A stretch of 64,000 nt of DNA. Source: Cellulosimicrobium composti (GTDB lineage: Bacteria > Actinomycetota > Actinomycetes > Actinomycetales > Cellulomonadaceae). A model generated the notes under the pieces. The model did no database searches. It saw only the letters and a program-made list of their open reading frames with translations, and was not told the DNA's origin. The position numbers and the translations under genes were made by a program. The stretch is taken from positions 1 to 64,000 of the forward strand of contig NZ_WMKA01000003.1 of the NCBI RefSeq assembly GCF_009711085.1, read 5' to 3'. This document shows positions 1 to 7,404 of this stretch, one piece after another (within the stretch, counting starts at the first letter, position 1; every line of letters starts with the position of its first letter).

Positions 1-694
1 CGGCCGCGGTCGCACGCGCGGCGTCGGGAGCGGGCGCCGGTGCAGCCGCGCGCGCGGGTGCGGCGCCGCCGACGCTGCCGAGCGGGACCAGGGGCTCGCG
101 GTACGCGAGGTCGAGGTGCACGGGGCCGGGGTGACCCGAGCGCGCGCCGAGCGCCTCGCCGAGCGCGCGGCCCGCGAGCGCGAGCAGGTCGCGCACCTCG
201 CCGGGCCGGCCGTCGGGCGCGGGGACGTCGGCCGCGAACCGCACGGCGGGGCCGAAGATCCCCGCCTGGTGCGTCGTCTGGTTCGCCCCCGTGCCGCGCA
301 GCTCGTGCGGCCGGTCGGCGGTGAGCAGCACGAGCGGGACGCCCGTGTGGTGCGCCTCCAGCACCGCGGGGTGCAGGTTCGCGACGGCCGTGCCCGACGT
401 CGTGACGACGGCGACCGGGCGCGGCAGCGCCACGCCCGCGCGGTCGAGCGGGCCCGCGCCGCGCGAGAGCCCGACGGCGAGGAACCCGGCCGAGCGCTCG
501 TCGACGCGCACGTGCAGCGTCAGGAGCCCGTGGTCGGACGCCGCCGCGAGCGCGTAGGCGAGCGGCGCGCTGCGCGACCCGGGGGCGAGCACGACGTCGG
601 CGACGCCGCCGAGCACGAGGCGGTGCACGAGCGCGAACGCGCTGCGCACCGCGGGGGGCTGGGCGTCGAGGCCGTCGAGCAGCAGGTCGCTCAC
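1..694 (-). CDS. menD: MenD, SEPHCHC synthase, N-terminal part (cut by window edge)
   Basis: Thiamine-diphosphate enzyme that adds 2-oxoglutarate-derived succinic semialdehyde to isochorismate in menaquinone synthesis. The first 231 codons are visible; the rest lies left of the window. Translation from GTG at 694 gives the MenD N-terminal signature APGSRSAPLAYAL near residues 38-50, then VVTTSGTAVANLHPAV and LTADRPHELRGTGANQTTHQ, the family's conserved thiamine-domain stretch. The start overlaps the menC stop by four bases (GTGA), so the two are probably translationally coupled in the order menC-menD. Truncation is only the window boundary; nothing suggests a broken gene. Confidence 0.93.
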   Translation of the reverse strand, partial: MSDLLLDGLDAQPPAVRSAFALVHRLVLGGVADVVLAPGSRSAPLAYALAAASDHGLLTLHVRVDERSAGFLAVGLSRGAGPLDRAGVALPRPVAVVTTSGTAVANLHPAVLEAHHTGVPLVLLTADRPHELRGTGANQTTHQAGIFGPAVRFAADVPAPDGRPGEVRDLLALAGRALGEALGARSGHPGPVHLDLAYREPLVPLGSVGGAAPARAAAPAPAPDAARATAA

Positions 695-1692
695 CGGGCA
701 CCCCCCGCCGACGCGAGGAGGCCCGCGACGCGGTCGAGTCGCTCGCGCCAGCGCCGGTCCGTCCCGGGGTCGGGCGCGGTCGTGGCGAGCGCGGCGGCGG
801 ACGGGGCGGGGCGGGTCACGGGCAGGGCGCCGCCGACGGGGACGAGCGGGGCGTCCGTGACGTCCGCCGCGAAGAGGTTGACGGTCGCGAGCCCGCACGC
901 GTACGGCAGCTCGGGCAGGGCCGCGGCGAGCGCGACGCCCGCGGCGATGCCGACGGACGACTCCAGCGCGGACGACACGACGACGGGCAGCCGCACCTGC
1001 TCGGCGAGGTCGAGGCACGCGCGCACGCCGCCGAGCGGCTGGACCTTGAGCACGACGACGTCCGCGGCGTCGGCGCGCACGACGGCGAGGGGGTCCTCGG
1101 CGCGCCGGATCGACTCGTCCGCGGCGACGGGCACGGCGGTGTCGCCGCGCTGGCCGCGCCGGACGGCCGCGAGCCCCGCGACGTCCGGGCACGGCTGCTC
1201 GACGTACTCGAGCCCGCCCGCTGCGCGGTCGAGGTGCGGCAGGCGCCGCAGCGCCTCGTCGGGGTCCCACGCGCCGTTCGCGTCCACCCGCACCCGGCCG
1301 TCCGGGCCGAGCGCGTCGCGCACGGCCTCGAGCCGCGCGACCTCGGCGTCGAGCGGTTCGAGCGCGCCGTCGGGGCCCCGCTGCGCGACCTTGACCTTCG
1401 CGGTCCGGCACCCGCCGGACGCCGCGACGAGCTCGCGCGCGCGGTCGGGCCCGACCGCGGGCACGGTGACGTTGACGGGCACGCGGTCGCGGACGGCGTC
1501 GGGCCACCCGTGGTGCGCGGCCTCGTGCGCCGCGCGCAGCCAGGCCGCGGACTCGGCGTCGTCGTAGTCCCAGAACGGTGAGAACTCGCCCCACCCGGCG
1601 TCGCCGCGCAGCAGCACGCCGTCACGCGTGTCGAGGCCGCGGAAGCGCGTGGTGAGCCGGGTGCGGTAGACGACGGTGCGGGAGTCGGGCAC
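691..1692 (-). CDS. menC: MenC, o-succinylbenzoate synthase
   Basis: Enolase-superfamily enzyme that dehydrates SHCHC to o-succinylbenzoate, the step after MenD and MenH. The 333-residue product has the expected active-site set in order: KVKV (catalytic lysine pair near residues 138-141), VDANGAWD (first metal Asp), YVEQPC (metal Glu), ADES (metal Asp) and VLKVQPLGG (second catalytic Lys). Length is normal for actinobacterial MenC. Start is GTG at 1692, chosen because a -10-like TAGCCT lies exactly six bases upstream, giving a leaderless mRNA. The gene overlaps menD downstream by four bases. Confidence 0.95.
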   Translation of the reverse strand: MPDSRTVVYRTRLTTRFRGLDTRDGVLLRGDAGWGEFSPFWDYDDAESAAWLRAAHEAAHHGWPDAVRDRVPVNVTVPAVGPDRARELVAASGGCRTAKVKVAQRGPDGALEPLDAEVARLEAVRDALGPDGRVRVDANGAWDPDEALRRLPHLDRAAGGLEYVEQPCPDVAGLAAVRRGQRGDTAVPVAADESIRRAEDPLAVVRADAADVVVLKVQPLGGVRACLDLAEQVRLPVVVSSALESSVGIAAGVALAAALPELPYACGLATVNLFAADVTDAPLVPVGGALPVTRPAPSAAALATTAPDPGTDRRWRERLDRVAGLLASAGGAR

Positions 1693-1704
1693 GCCTCCAG
1701 GCTA
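1690..1704 (-). promoter_or_regulatory. Leaderless promoter of menC
   Basis: On the minus strand TAGCCT (1699-1704) is followed by GGAGGC and then the GTG start codon. A six-base gap between a TANNNT box and the start codon leaves no room for a leader, so transcription should begin at or next to the GTG. The same spacing recurs at several other genes in this window. Confidence 0.6.
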
Positions 1705-1751
1705 TGTCACCACCGGCGGCAGCACGCCGCATCACCACCCGGGCGCCGCGC

Positions 1752-2471
1752 TCAGGAGCTGACGAGCACGACGACGACGAGGGCGACGATGACCGCGTTG
1801 AACGCGAACGCGACGACGGCGTGCGTCGTGACCATGCGGCGCGTGGCGGTGTCGAGCACCGTGACGTCGGCGGTGGAGAACGTCGTGCTCACGCCCGCGG
1901 CGAGGTACACGTAGTCGGCGAAGGCCCGCGGGCCGTCACCGGGGAACCCGAACCCGCCCGCGCCGCCGGCGGCGACGTCGCGGCGTGCGTAGTGCACCGT
2001 GTAGGAGACGAGGACCGTGACCCACGACGCGACGATCACCGCGACGCCGAGCACCGTCATCCCGGGGACGGCGGCCCACGCGGACCCCTGGGCGAGCGCG
2101 ACCCCGACGAGCAGTGCCATGACGGCGAACTGGACCGACCACGCGGCCGACCCGCCCCCGAGGAGCAGCCTGCGGGCGCGCCCGCGCCCGTCCGGGTGGG
2201 CGTCGAGGAGCGCCCGCTCGAGCGCGCGCCCGCGGCGTCCCGCGAACGCGACGCACGTGAGCGTGCAGTAGAGCCCGGAGAGCACGGCCCACGCCAGGAG
2301 CCCGGCGGCCACGGGCACGCCGTCCGGGTCGAGGCCGAGCGGGCCCGCCGTGAGCACGACGACGAGCGGGGCGACGACGAGCGCGACGACGGTCGACGTG
2401 ACGGCCCGCACGCCCTCCGGGACCAGGCGGTCGCGCACGGAGGGCCGGGGGGCTGGTGGTCGGCGGCTCAT
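1752..2471 (-). CDS. DUF1345 family membrane protein
   Basis: 239-residue integral membrane protein of the DUF1345 family, function unknown. It has four to five hydrophobic segments (about residues 22-45, 50-75, 110-130, 133-155, 215-238). The family's diagnostic C-terminal part is present: a GFGFPGDGPRAFADYVYLAAG stretch is followed by TTFSTADVTVLDTATRRMV and a final hydrophobic helix with FAFNAVIVAL. A cytosolic arginine-rich segment lies near residues 80-105. It sits alone between menC and a TetR gene on the same strand. No partner suggests a role. Confidence 0.85.
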   Translation of the reverse strand: MSRRPPAPRPSVRDRLVPEGVRAVTSTVVALVVAPLVVVLTAGPLGLDPDGVPVAAGLLAWAVLSGLYCTLTCVAFAGRRGRALERALLDAHPDGRGRARRLLLGGGSAAWSVQFAVMALLVGVALAQGSAWAAVPGMTVLGVAVIVASWVTVLVSYTVHYARRDVAAGGAGGFGFPGDGPRAFADYVYLAAGVSTTFSTADVTVLDTATRRMVTTHAVVAFAFNAVIVALVVVVLVSS

Positions 2472-2525
2472 GGCCCGCGAGGCTACCGGGCGGCCGGGGC
2501 CGGTCGCGCCCGCCGCCCGCCGGGG

Positions 2526-3131
2526 TCAGCTCGCGGCGGCGCGCCCGACGAGGTCGGCGACGAGCTGGACGGCGAGCGCGCGCACGTCGCGACCCTCGCT
2601 CAGCGCGCTCACCGCGGCGCCGTCGACGACGGCCACGACGAGCGCGGGCGGGACGCTGCCGAGGCCGCGGACGGCGAGGAGCTGCGCGATCGCGTCGTCG
2701 AGGCCCTGGCGACCCTCGCCGTAGGCGCGCGCGAGCGCCGGGTAGCGCCCGGCCCCGACGAGGTGCTCGTAGAAGCCCCGCACCTCGGACTCGCCGCCCG
2801 GCGGCAGCACCGCGTCGACGAGCACGTGGGCGTCGAGGCGCGCGCGGTCGCCGCCGCGGGCCGCGCGCTCGGCGGCCCCGCGGGCGTGCTCGGCCCAGCC
2901 CGCGACGATGACCTCGCCGGCCGCGCCGATGAGGTCGTCGAGGCCCGTGAAGTAGTAGGTCGTCGCGGCGAGCGGGACGTCGGCGCGGGCCGCGACGGCG
3001 CGGTGCGTCACCGCGGCGGGGCCCTCGCGGAGGATGAGGTCGGCGGCGGCGCGCACGATCGCCTCGCGGCGTGCGACGCCGCGGGCCTGGCGGCGCGGCG
3101 CGGGCCGCGACGGGGCGGTCTCGGTCGGCAT
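2526..3131 (-). CDS. TetR-family repressor of the adjacent SMR exporter
   Basis: 201-residue TetR-family regulator. The N-terminal helix-turn-helix (about residues 15-65) reads REAIVRAAADLILREGPAA, then VTHRAVAARADVPLAATTYYF, a typical TetR recognition helix ending in TYYF. The C-terminal half is a helical ligand-binding domain without recognisable ligand specificity. It begins five bases after the SMR gene stop, so the two are one operon. A perfect 10-bp inverted repeat overlapping the SMR promoter (3515-3538) is its likely operator, which would make the operon autorepressed. Start ATG at 3131 was chosen over the much longer open frame, which has no domain upstream. Confidence 0.9.
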   Translation of the reverse strand: MPTETAPSRPAPRRQARGVARREAIVRAAADLILREGPAAVTHRAVAARADVPLAATTYYFTGLDDLIGAAGEVIVAGWAEHARGAAERAARGGDRARLDAHVLVDAVLPPGGESEVRGFYEHLVGAGRYPALARAYGEGRQGLDDAIAQLLAVRGLGSVPPALVVAVVDGAAVSALSEGRDVRALAVQLVADLVGRAAAS

Positions 3132-3136
3132 CGGTG

Positions 3137-3460
3137 TCAGTGCCCTCCCCCGGAGAGGTTGAGCCCGACGACCCCGGCGACGATCAGCACGAGGGAGATC
3201 ACCTTGAGGACGGTCACGGGCTCGTCGAACAGGACGACGGCGAGGACCGCCGTCAGCGCGGCGCCGATCCCCACCCAGACACCGTAGGCCACGCCCACGG
3301 GCAGCGACTTCAGGGCGATGCTCAGCCCGACCATGCTCAGCACGAGCATGACGACGAACCCGACGCTGGGCCACAGGCGCGTGAAGCCGTGCGAGGCCTT
3401 GAGGCTCAGCGCCCAGCCGGCCTCGAGCATGCCGGACGCGATGAGGACGATCCATGCCAT
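3137..3460 (-). CDS. SMR family efflux protein, SugE/Gdx-like
   Basis: Small multidrug resistance transporter, 107 residues with four transmembrane helices, acting as an antiparallel or parallel dimer in the inner membrane. The essential glutamate is in helix 1 (LIASGMLEAGWALSLK, Glu13), and the WAxxLK sequence is the signature of the SugE/Gdx branch, whose known members export guanidinium and some quaternary ammonium compounds. The KSLPVGVAYGVWVGIGA stretch is also typical. I see no guanidine riboswitch in the short leader. The start has an AGGGAG ribosome site seven bases upstream. Regulation by the downstream TetR gene is inferred from the operator. Substrate is not provable from sequence. 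Confidence 0.92.
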   Translation of the reverse strand: MAWIVLIASGMLEAGWALSLKASHGFTRLWPSVGFVVMLVLSMVGLSIALKSLPVGVAYGVWVGIGAALTAVLAVVLFDEPVTVLKVISLVLIVAGVVGLNLSGGGH

Positions 3461-3514
3461 GGGGATGCTCCCTGGGGTCGGCGCACCGGGTGGCAGGGCC
3501 CGCCGTCGTGCGCA

Positions 3515-3553
3515 GAACTGGTACTAACGTACCAGTTCCTCGTCCGGCGTCAA
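3515..3553 (-). promoter_or_regulatory. SMR-tetR promoter with TetR-type operator
   Basis: Reading the minus strand, TTGACG (3548-3553) is separated by 16 bases from TACGTT (3526-3531), a good promoter for the SMR gene. A perfect inverted repeat with 10-base arms (3515-3524 and 3529-3538, core AACTGGTAC/GTACCAGTT, four-base spacer) covers the -10 box. Placement is that of a TetR-family operator. The site overlaps the last codons of the mocR-like gene. Confidence 0.75.
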
Positions 3554-4987
3554 GCACGCGGCCCGGAGCACCTGCACGACCCCCGGCACGTCGCCCTCCC
3601 GGACGCGTGCCGTGCCCACGACCACGCCGTGCCCGGCACGACCCGAGGACGTGCCCCCGAGAGGATCCGCCGGCACGCCCACGGCGCGCAGCCCCGCGAC
3701 CGCGGCCGCTTCCGCGGCCGGGCCCGGGACGGGGACGACGAGGTGCAGCCCCGCCGCGACACCGCCCACGCGGACGCCGGGCAGGGCGGTCGCGAGCGCG
3801 TCGAGCAGCGCGCGCCGCCGCCGCAGATACACGAGCCGCGCGCGCCGCAGGTGCCGCTGGTACGCGCCCGAGCCGAGCAGCGCCGCGAGCGCCGCCTGCT
3901 CCGGCACGGACGTGCCGAGGTCCGCACGGCGCTTCGCCTCCACGAGCGGGCCCACGACGCGCGGCGGCGCGACGACCCAGCCGAGGCGCAGCGCCGGGGA
4001 CAGGAGCTTGGAGACCGAGCCGAGCAGTACGACACGTTCCGGGTCGAGCGCCTGCACCGACGCCACGGGCCGGCGGTCGTAGCGCAGCTCGGCGTCGTAG
4101 TCGTCCTCGAGGACGAGCCGGTCCCCCGCCGCTGCCCACGCGAGCAGGGCACGGCGCCGCGCGGGCGCGAGCACGACCCCGAGCGGGAACTGGTGCGCCG
4201 GCGTCACGAGCGCGGCGCGCGCGTCGTCCGGCAGCAGGTCGGCCCGCAGCCCGTCCGCGTCGACCGGCACCCCGGCCGTGCGCAGACCCGCGTCGTGCAG
4301 CAGGTCGAGCGCCCCGCGCGACGACGGGTCCTCCACCGCCACGCGCACCGGATCCCCCGGCGCGGGGCCCCCGCGCACGCCCGGGCTCGGGGCGACCCGG
4401 CCGGTCGCGAGGAGGCGCGCGAGCAGCGCGAGCCCCTGCGCCACGCCGCTGACCACGACGACGTCGGACGCCGTCACGTGGGCGCCGCGCGCTCGGCGCA
4501 GGTGCACCGCGAGCGCCTCGCGCAGCGCGGGCAGACCCTGCGGGTCCGGGTAACCGAGGTCGGCGTCGGCGAGACCGCGGACGCCGTCGCGCACCGCGCG
4601 CGCCCACGCCGCGCGCGGGAACAGCGCCGGGTCGGGCGTGCCCACGCTCACCCCGCGCGGCGCACCGCCGCCCGGCGCCGGCTCCGCTCGGGTCGCCGCG
4701 CGCGCGGCGCGGTCGGGCGCGGGCAGAGACGCCACGACGACGCCCGAGCGCGGGCGCGACACGAGCAGACCCTCGCCCACGAGCACGTCGACGGCGGCCG
4801 TGACCGTCCCGCGCGAGACGCCGAGCGCCGCCGCGGCGTCCCGGCCCGAGGGCAGCACGGTCCCGGCCTCGAGCCGACCGTCCACGACCGCGGCGCGCAG
4901 CCCGTCGCCCAGCCACCGGCCGACGTCCCGGCCGGGGCGCGGGCCGAGGACGAGCAGCAGCGCGTCGGGCTCGAGGCGCGTCGTCAT
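3524..4987 (-). CDS. MocR/PdxR-type transcriptional regulator (GntR HTH + aminotransferase fold)
   Basis: 487-residue MocR-family regulator. An N-terminal GntR winged helix (about residues 15-80; LPSGRDAAAALGVSRGTVTAAVDVLVGEGLL) is fused to a fold-type I aminotransferase-like domain. The PLP-lysine region is visible as LGSVSKLLSPALRLGWVVAPP, with the preceding LEDDYDAELRYD and VTPAHQFPLG motifs of the family. Such proteins sense pyridoxal phosphate or amino compounds and often control a divergent gene, here an EamA exporter. Start ATG at 4987 was chosen as the first Met before the HTH; an in-frame upstream Met would add 15 residues. The 3' end carries the TetR operator of the next operon. Confidence 0.9.
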   Translation of the reverse strand: MTTRLEPDALLLVLGPRPGRDVGRWLGDGLRAAVVDGRLEAGTVLPSGRDAAAALGVSRGTVTAAVDVLVGEGLLVSRPRSGVVVASLPAPDRAARAATRAEPAPGGGAPRGVSVGTPDPALFPRAAWARAVRDGVRGLADADLGYPDPQGLPALREALAVHLRRARGAHVTASDVVVVSGVAQGLALLARLLATGRVAPSPGVRGGPAPGDPVRVAVEDPSSRGALDLLHDAGLRTAGVPVDADGLRADLLPDDARAALVTPAHQFPLGVVLAPARRRALLAWAAAGDRLVLEDDYDAELRYDRRPVASVQALDPERVVLLGSVSKLLSPALRLGWVVAPPRVVGPLVEAKRRADLGTSVPEQAALAALLGSGAYQRHLRRARLVYLRRRRALLDALATALPGVRVGGVAAGLHLVVPVPGPAAEAAAVAGLRAVGVPADPLGGTSSGRAGHGVVVGTARVREGDVPGVVQVLRAACLTPDEELVR

Positions 4988-5053
4988 CTGGCCCAGTGAA
5001 CCAGGCACGACCTGGCTCTGCACGGTGGTCCAGCACGCTCCTACGGTCGACGG
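4988..5053. promoter_or_regulatory. Divergent mocR-like/EamA intergenic region
   Basis: The EamA gene has TACGGT (5042-5047) exactly six bases before its GTG, a leaderless layout. The region is crowded with CCAG/CTGG half-sites: CTGGCCCAG (4988-4996), an inverted repeat CCAGG-N5-CCTGG (5001-5015) and TGGTCCAG (5026-5033). These are candidates for MocR binding, which usually uses repeated half-sites between the regulator and its target. No binding motif for this regulator is known to me. Confidence 0.4.
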
Positions 5054-5998
5054 GTGACCACCGCTCCCGCCCGCTCCCTCCCCACCGGGACGCTCGCCAC
5101 CCGGACCGGCGACCTGCGCTGCGCGGCCGCCATGGCGATCGTCGGCGCCTCGTTCGTCGCGTCGGCCGCGCTCGCCGGCTTCCCCGTGCTCGGCGGTCAG
5201 GCCGTGCGCTACGCCGTCGCCGCGCTCGTGCTGCTCGCCGTCCTCGCCGTGCGGCGCGCGCCCTGGGTCGTGCCGTCGCCGCGCGCGCTGCTGCGGCTCG
5301 CCGCCCTCGCGGCGACGGGCCTCGTCGGCTTCAGCGTCCTCGTCGTCGAGAGCGCCGCGCGCACCGACCCGTCGCTCGTCGGGGCCGTCGTCGGAGCCTC
5401 GCCCGTCGTGCTCGCCGCGTCCGCCGCGCTGCGCGCCCGGCGCGTCGCCGCGCGCACGCTCGCGGCGGCGGTCGTCGTGACCGCCGGCGTCGTGGTCGTC
5501 GAGGGCGGCGGCTCGGGCGACGCCGTCGGCGTCGTGCTCGCGCTCGGCGCGCTCGCGTGCGAGGTGTGCTTCTCGCTCCTCGCGGTGCCGCTCCTGCCGA
5601 CGCTCGGCGCGCTGCGCGTCTCCGCGTACGCGTGCGTGCTCGCCGTCCCCCAGCTCGCGGCGCTCGGCCTGGCCGCGCAGCACCTCGCCGGACGCCCCTT
5701 CCTCGCGGTGCCGGACGCCGGGGAGCTCGCCGCGCTCGGCTTCCTCGCCGTCGTCGTCACGGCCGTCGCGTTCCTCCTGTGGTACTCCGGGCTCGCGGCG
5801 ATCGGCCCCGCGCGGGCGGGCCTCCTCGCGGGCCTGCTGCCCGTCGCCGCGCTCGCCGCGTCCGTCGTGCTCGGGTTCGAGGAGCCGGGCCTGCGGCCCC
5901 TCGTGGGGACGCTCGTCGTGGCGGCGGGCCTCGTCCTCGGCCTCACGACGTCGCGCGCACGCCGCCCGGCCGCGCACCGGCTACCGTGGCGGGCGTGA
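5054..5998 (+). CDS. EamA/DMT family transporter
   Basis: 314-residue inner-membrane transporter of the drug/metabolite superfamily with about ten hydrophobic helices arranged as two EamA repeats (roughly residues 25-150 and 160-295). Typical features are LGGQAVRYAVAALVLLAVLA in the first repeat and a second repeat ending in VLGFEEPGLRPLVGTLVVAAGLVL. It is divergent from a MocR-type regulator, a common pairing for amino-acid or metabolite export. Start is GTG at 5054, supported by the leaderless -10 box. The stop overlaps the menB GTG by four bases (GTGA). Substrate unknown. Confidence 0.88.
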   Translation: MTTAPARSLPTGTLATRTGDLRCAAAMAIVGASFVASAALAGFPVLGGQAVRYAVAALVLLAVLAVRRAPWVVPSPRALLRLAALAATGLVGFSVLVVESAARTDPSLVGAVVGASPVVLAASAALRARRVAARTLAAAVVVTAGVVVVEGGGSGDAVGVVLALGALACEVCFSLLAVPLLPTLGALRVSAYACVLAVPQLAALGLAAQHLAGRPFLAVPDAGELAALGFLAVVVTAVAFLLWYSGLAAIGPARAGLLAGLLPVAALAASVVLGFEEPGLRPLVGTLVVAAGLVLGLTTSRARRPAAHRLPWRA

Positions 5999-6984
5999 GC
6001 AGCACCGACGACTCCCCCGCCCTCCCCCGCCAGGTCTCCGAGACGTTCGACCCCCGCGCGTGGCGCGACGTCGACGGGTTCGAGGGGCTCACCGACATCA
6101 CCTACCACCGCGGCGTCGAGCGCGACCCGGACGGCGCCGTCGTGCGCGACCTGCCGGTCGTGCGCGTCGCGTTCGACCGCCCGGAGGTGCGCAACGCGTT
6201 CCGGCCCCACACCGTCGACGAGCTCTACCGCGTGCTCGACCACGCGCGCATGACGTCCGACGTCGGGACCGTGCTCCTCACGGGAAACGGGCCCTCGCCC
6301 AAGGACGGCGGCTGGGCGTTCTGCTCGGGCGGCGACCAACGCATCCGCGGCCGCTCCGGGTACCAGTACACGACCGCGCCCGACGGTGGGGGCGACGTGC
6401 ACACGCGCGATGCCGTCGACCCGGGGCGCGTGGGGCGCCTGCACATCCTCGAGGTGCAGCGGCTCATCCGGACGATGCCCAAGGTCGTCGTCGCGGTCGT
6501 CAACGGGTGGGCGGCCGGGGGCGGGCACTCGCTGCACGTCGTCGCGGACCTGTCGATCGCGAGCCGCGAGCACGCGCGGTTCAAGCAGACCGACGCGAAC
6601 GTCGGGTCGTTCGACGGCGGCTACGGGTCGGCGTACCTCGCGCGGCAGGTGGGGCAGAAGCGCGCGCGGGAGATCTTCTTCCTCGCGCGGGAGTACTCGG
6701 CGCAGGACGCCTACGAGTGGGGCGCGGTGAACGAGGTCGCGGACCACGCGGACCTGGAGGCGCTCGCGATCGAGTACGCGCGAGTGATCGCGACGAAGTC
6801 GCCGCAGGCGATCCGGATGCTCAAGTTCGCGTTCAACCTCGCGGACGACGGGCTCATGGGCCAGCAGGTCTTCGCGGGCGAGGCGACGCGCCTGGCGTAC
6901 ATGACGGACGAGGCCGTCGAGGGGCGCGACGCGTTCCTCGAGCGGCGCGACCCGGACTGGGGCCGGTTCGGCTACGCGTTCTGA
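5995..6984 (+). CDS. menB: MenB, 1,4-dihydroxy-2-naphthoyl-CoA synthase
   Basis: Crotonase-fold enzyme that closes the second ring of the menaquinone headgroup from o-succinylbenzoyl-CoA. The 329-residue product shows the MenB hallmarks: VRNAFRPHTVDELYRVLDHAR, CSGGDQRIRG, the oxyanion-hole region VNGWAAGGGHSLHVVADLSIAS, and FKQTDANVGSFDGGYGSAYLARQVG with the catalytic Asp. Start GTG at 5995 overlaps the upstream EamA stop, but TACCGT lies seven bases upstream (5982-5987), so menB may have its own leaderless promoter inside that gene. The N-terminal ~30 residues before the core are longer than in E. coli, as in other actinobacteria. Confidence 0.95.
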   Translation: MSSTDDSPALPRQVSETFDPRAWRDVDGFEGLTDITYHRGVERDPDGAVVRDLPVVRVAFDRPEVRNAFRPHTVDELYRVLDHARMTSDVGTVLLTGNGPSPKDGGWAFCSGGDQRIRGRSGYQYTTAPDGGGDVHTRDAVDPGRVGRLHILEVQRLIRTMPKVVVAVVNGWAAGGGHSLHVVADLSIASREHARFKQTDANVGSFDGGYGSAYLARQVGQKRAREIFFLAREYSAQDAYEWGAVNEVADHADLEALAIEYARVIATKSPQAIRMLKFAFNLADDGLMGQQVFAGEATRLAYMTDEAVEGRDAFLERRDPDWGRFGYAF

Positions 6985-7001
6985 GCCACCGCGGGGTGGC
7001 T
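6984..7001. terminator. Hairpin after menB
   Basis: Seven-base perfect stem AGCCACC/GGTGGCT with a four-base loop starts at the last base of the menB stop, between menB and a convergent small gene. There is no T-tract, as usual in this genome. Confidence 0.5.
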
Positions 7002-7025
7002 GCGAGCGGCGCGCGACCGGTCGGG

Positions 7026-7271
7026 TCAGGAGCCGCCGACGAGGCTCGTGAGCATCTCGATGAGGCCGCGGCCGACGAACGCCGCCGCGACGGCGAGGCC
7101 GAAGAGCAGGCCCACGGAGACGGCGACGGGGGCCGCCGAGCGCGCGACGCCCGGCTCGTCGTCGCGCGCGGCGCGCGGCGCGTACGACGGCGGGAGCGGC
7201 GTCGGCGAGGCGCCCTCGCGCGGGGCGTCGGGCTGGGACGGGTGGACGGGGTGCGGGACGACGGTTGCCAT
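7026..7271 (-). CDS. Small membrane protein of unknown function
   Basis: 81 residues. The first half is proline- and alanine-rich and polar, probably cytosolic. One clear transmembrane helix follows (about residues 47-68, AAPVAVSVGLLFGLAVAAAFVG), then a short amphipathic tail with IEMLTSLVGG. I recognise no family. The start codon is preceded by CACCGT and six bases, a weak version of the leaderless pattern seen elsewhere. It is convergent with menB and 134 bases downstream of the DUF3048 gene on the same strand. Confidence 0.6.
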   Translation of the reverse strand: MATVVPHPVHPSQPDAPREGASPTPLPPSYAPRAARDDEPGVARSAAPVAVSVGLLFGLAVAAAFVGRGLIEMLTSLVGGS

Positions 7272-7404
7272 GACTCCACGGTGCCGTCCGCGGCCCCCTC
7301 GCCGCGTCGGCCCCGCGGCTCGACCTGCGCGGCGGCCGGTCCTCCTCGGGACGGAGCGGTCGTCCGCCCGCGGGATGAGCGCCGCACGAGCGGGCGCCCG
7401 CGCG

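Noticed and set aside
3461-3514. Guanidine riboswitch before the SMR gene
   Set aside because: The leader is only about 55 bases and shows no guanidine-riboswitch-like fold; the TetR operator explains regulation better.
2526-5036. An 836-codon minus-strand frame ending with the TetR gene
   Set aside because: Only the last 201 residues form a protein family member; the rest is Arg-rich shadow sequence of the mocR-like and SMR genes.
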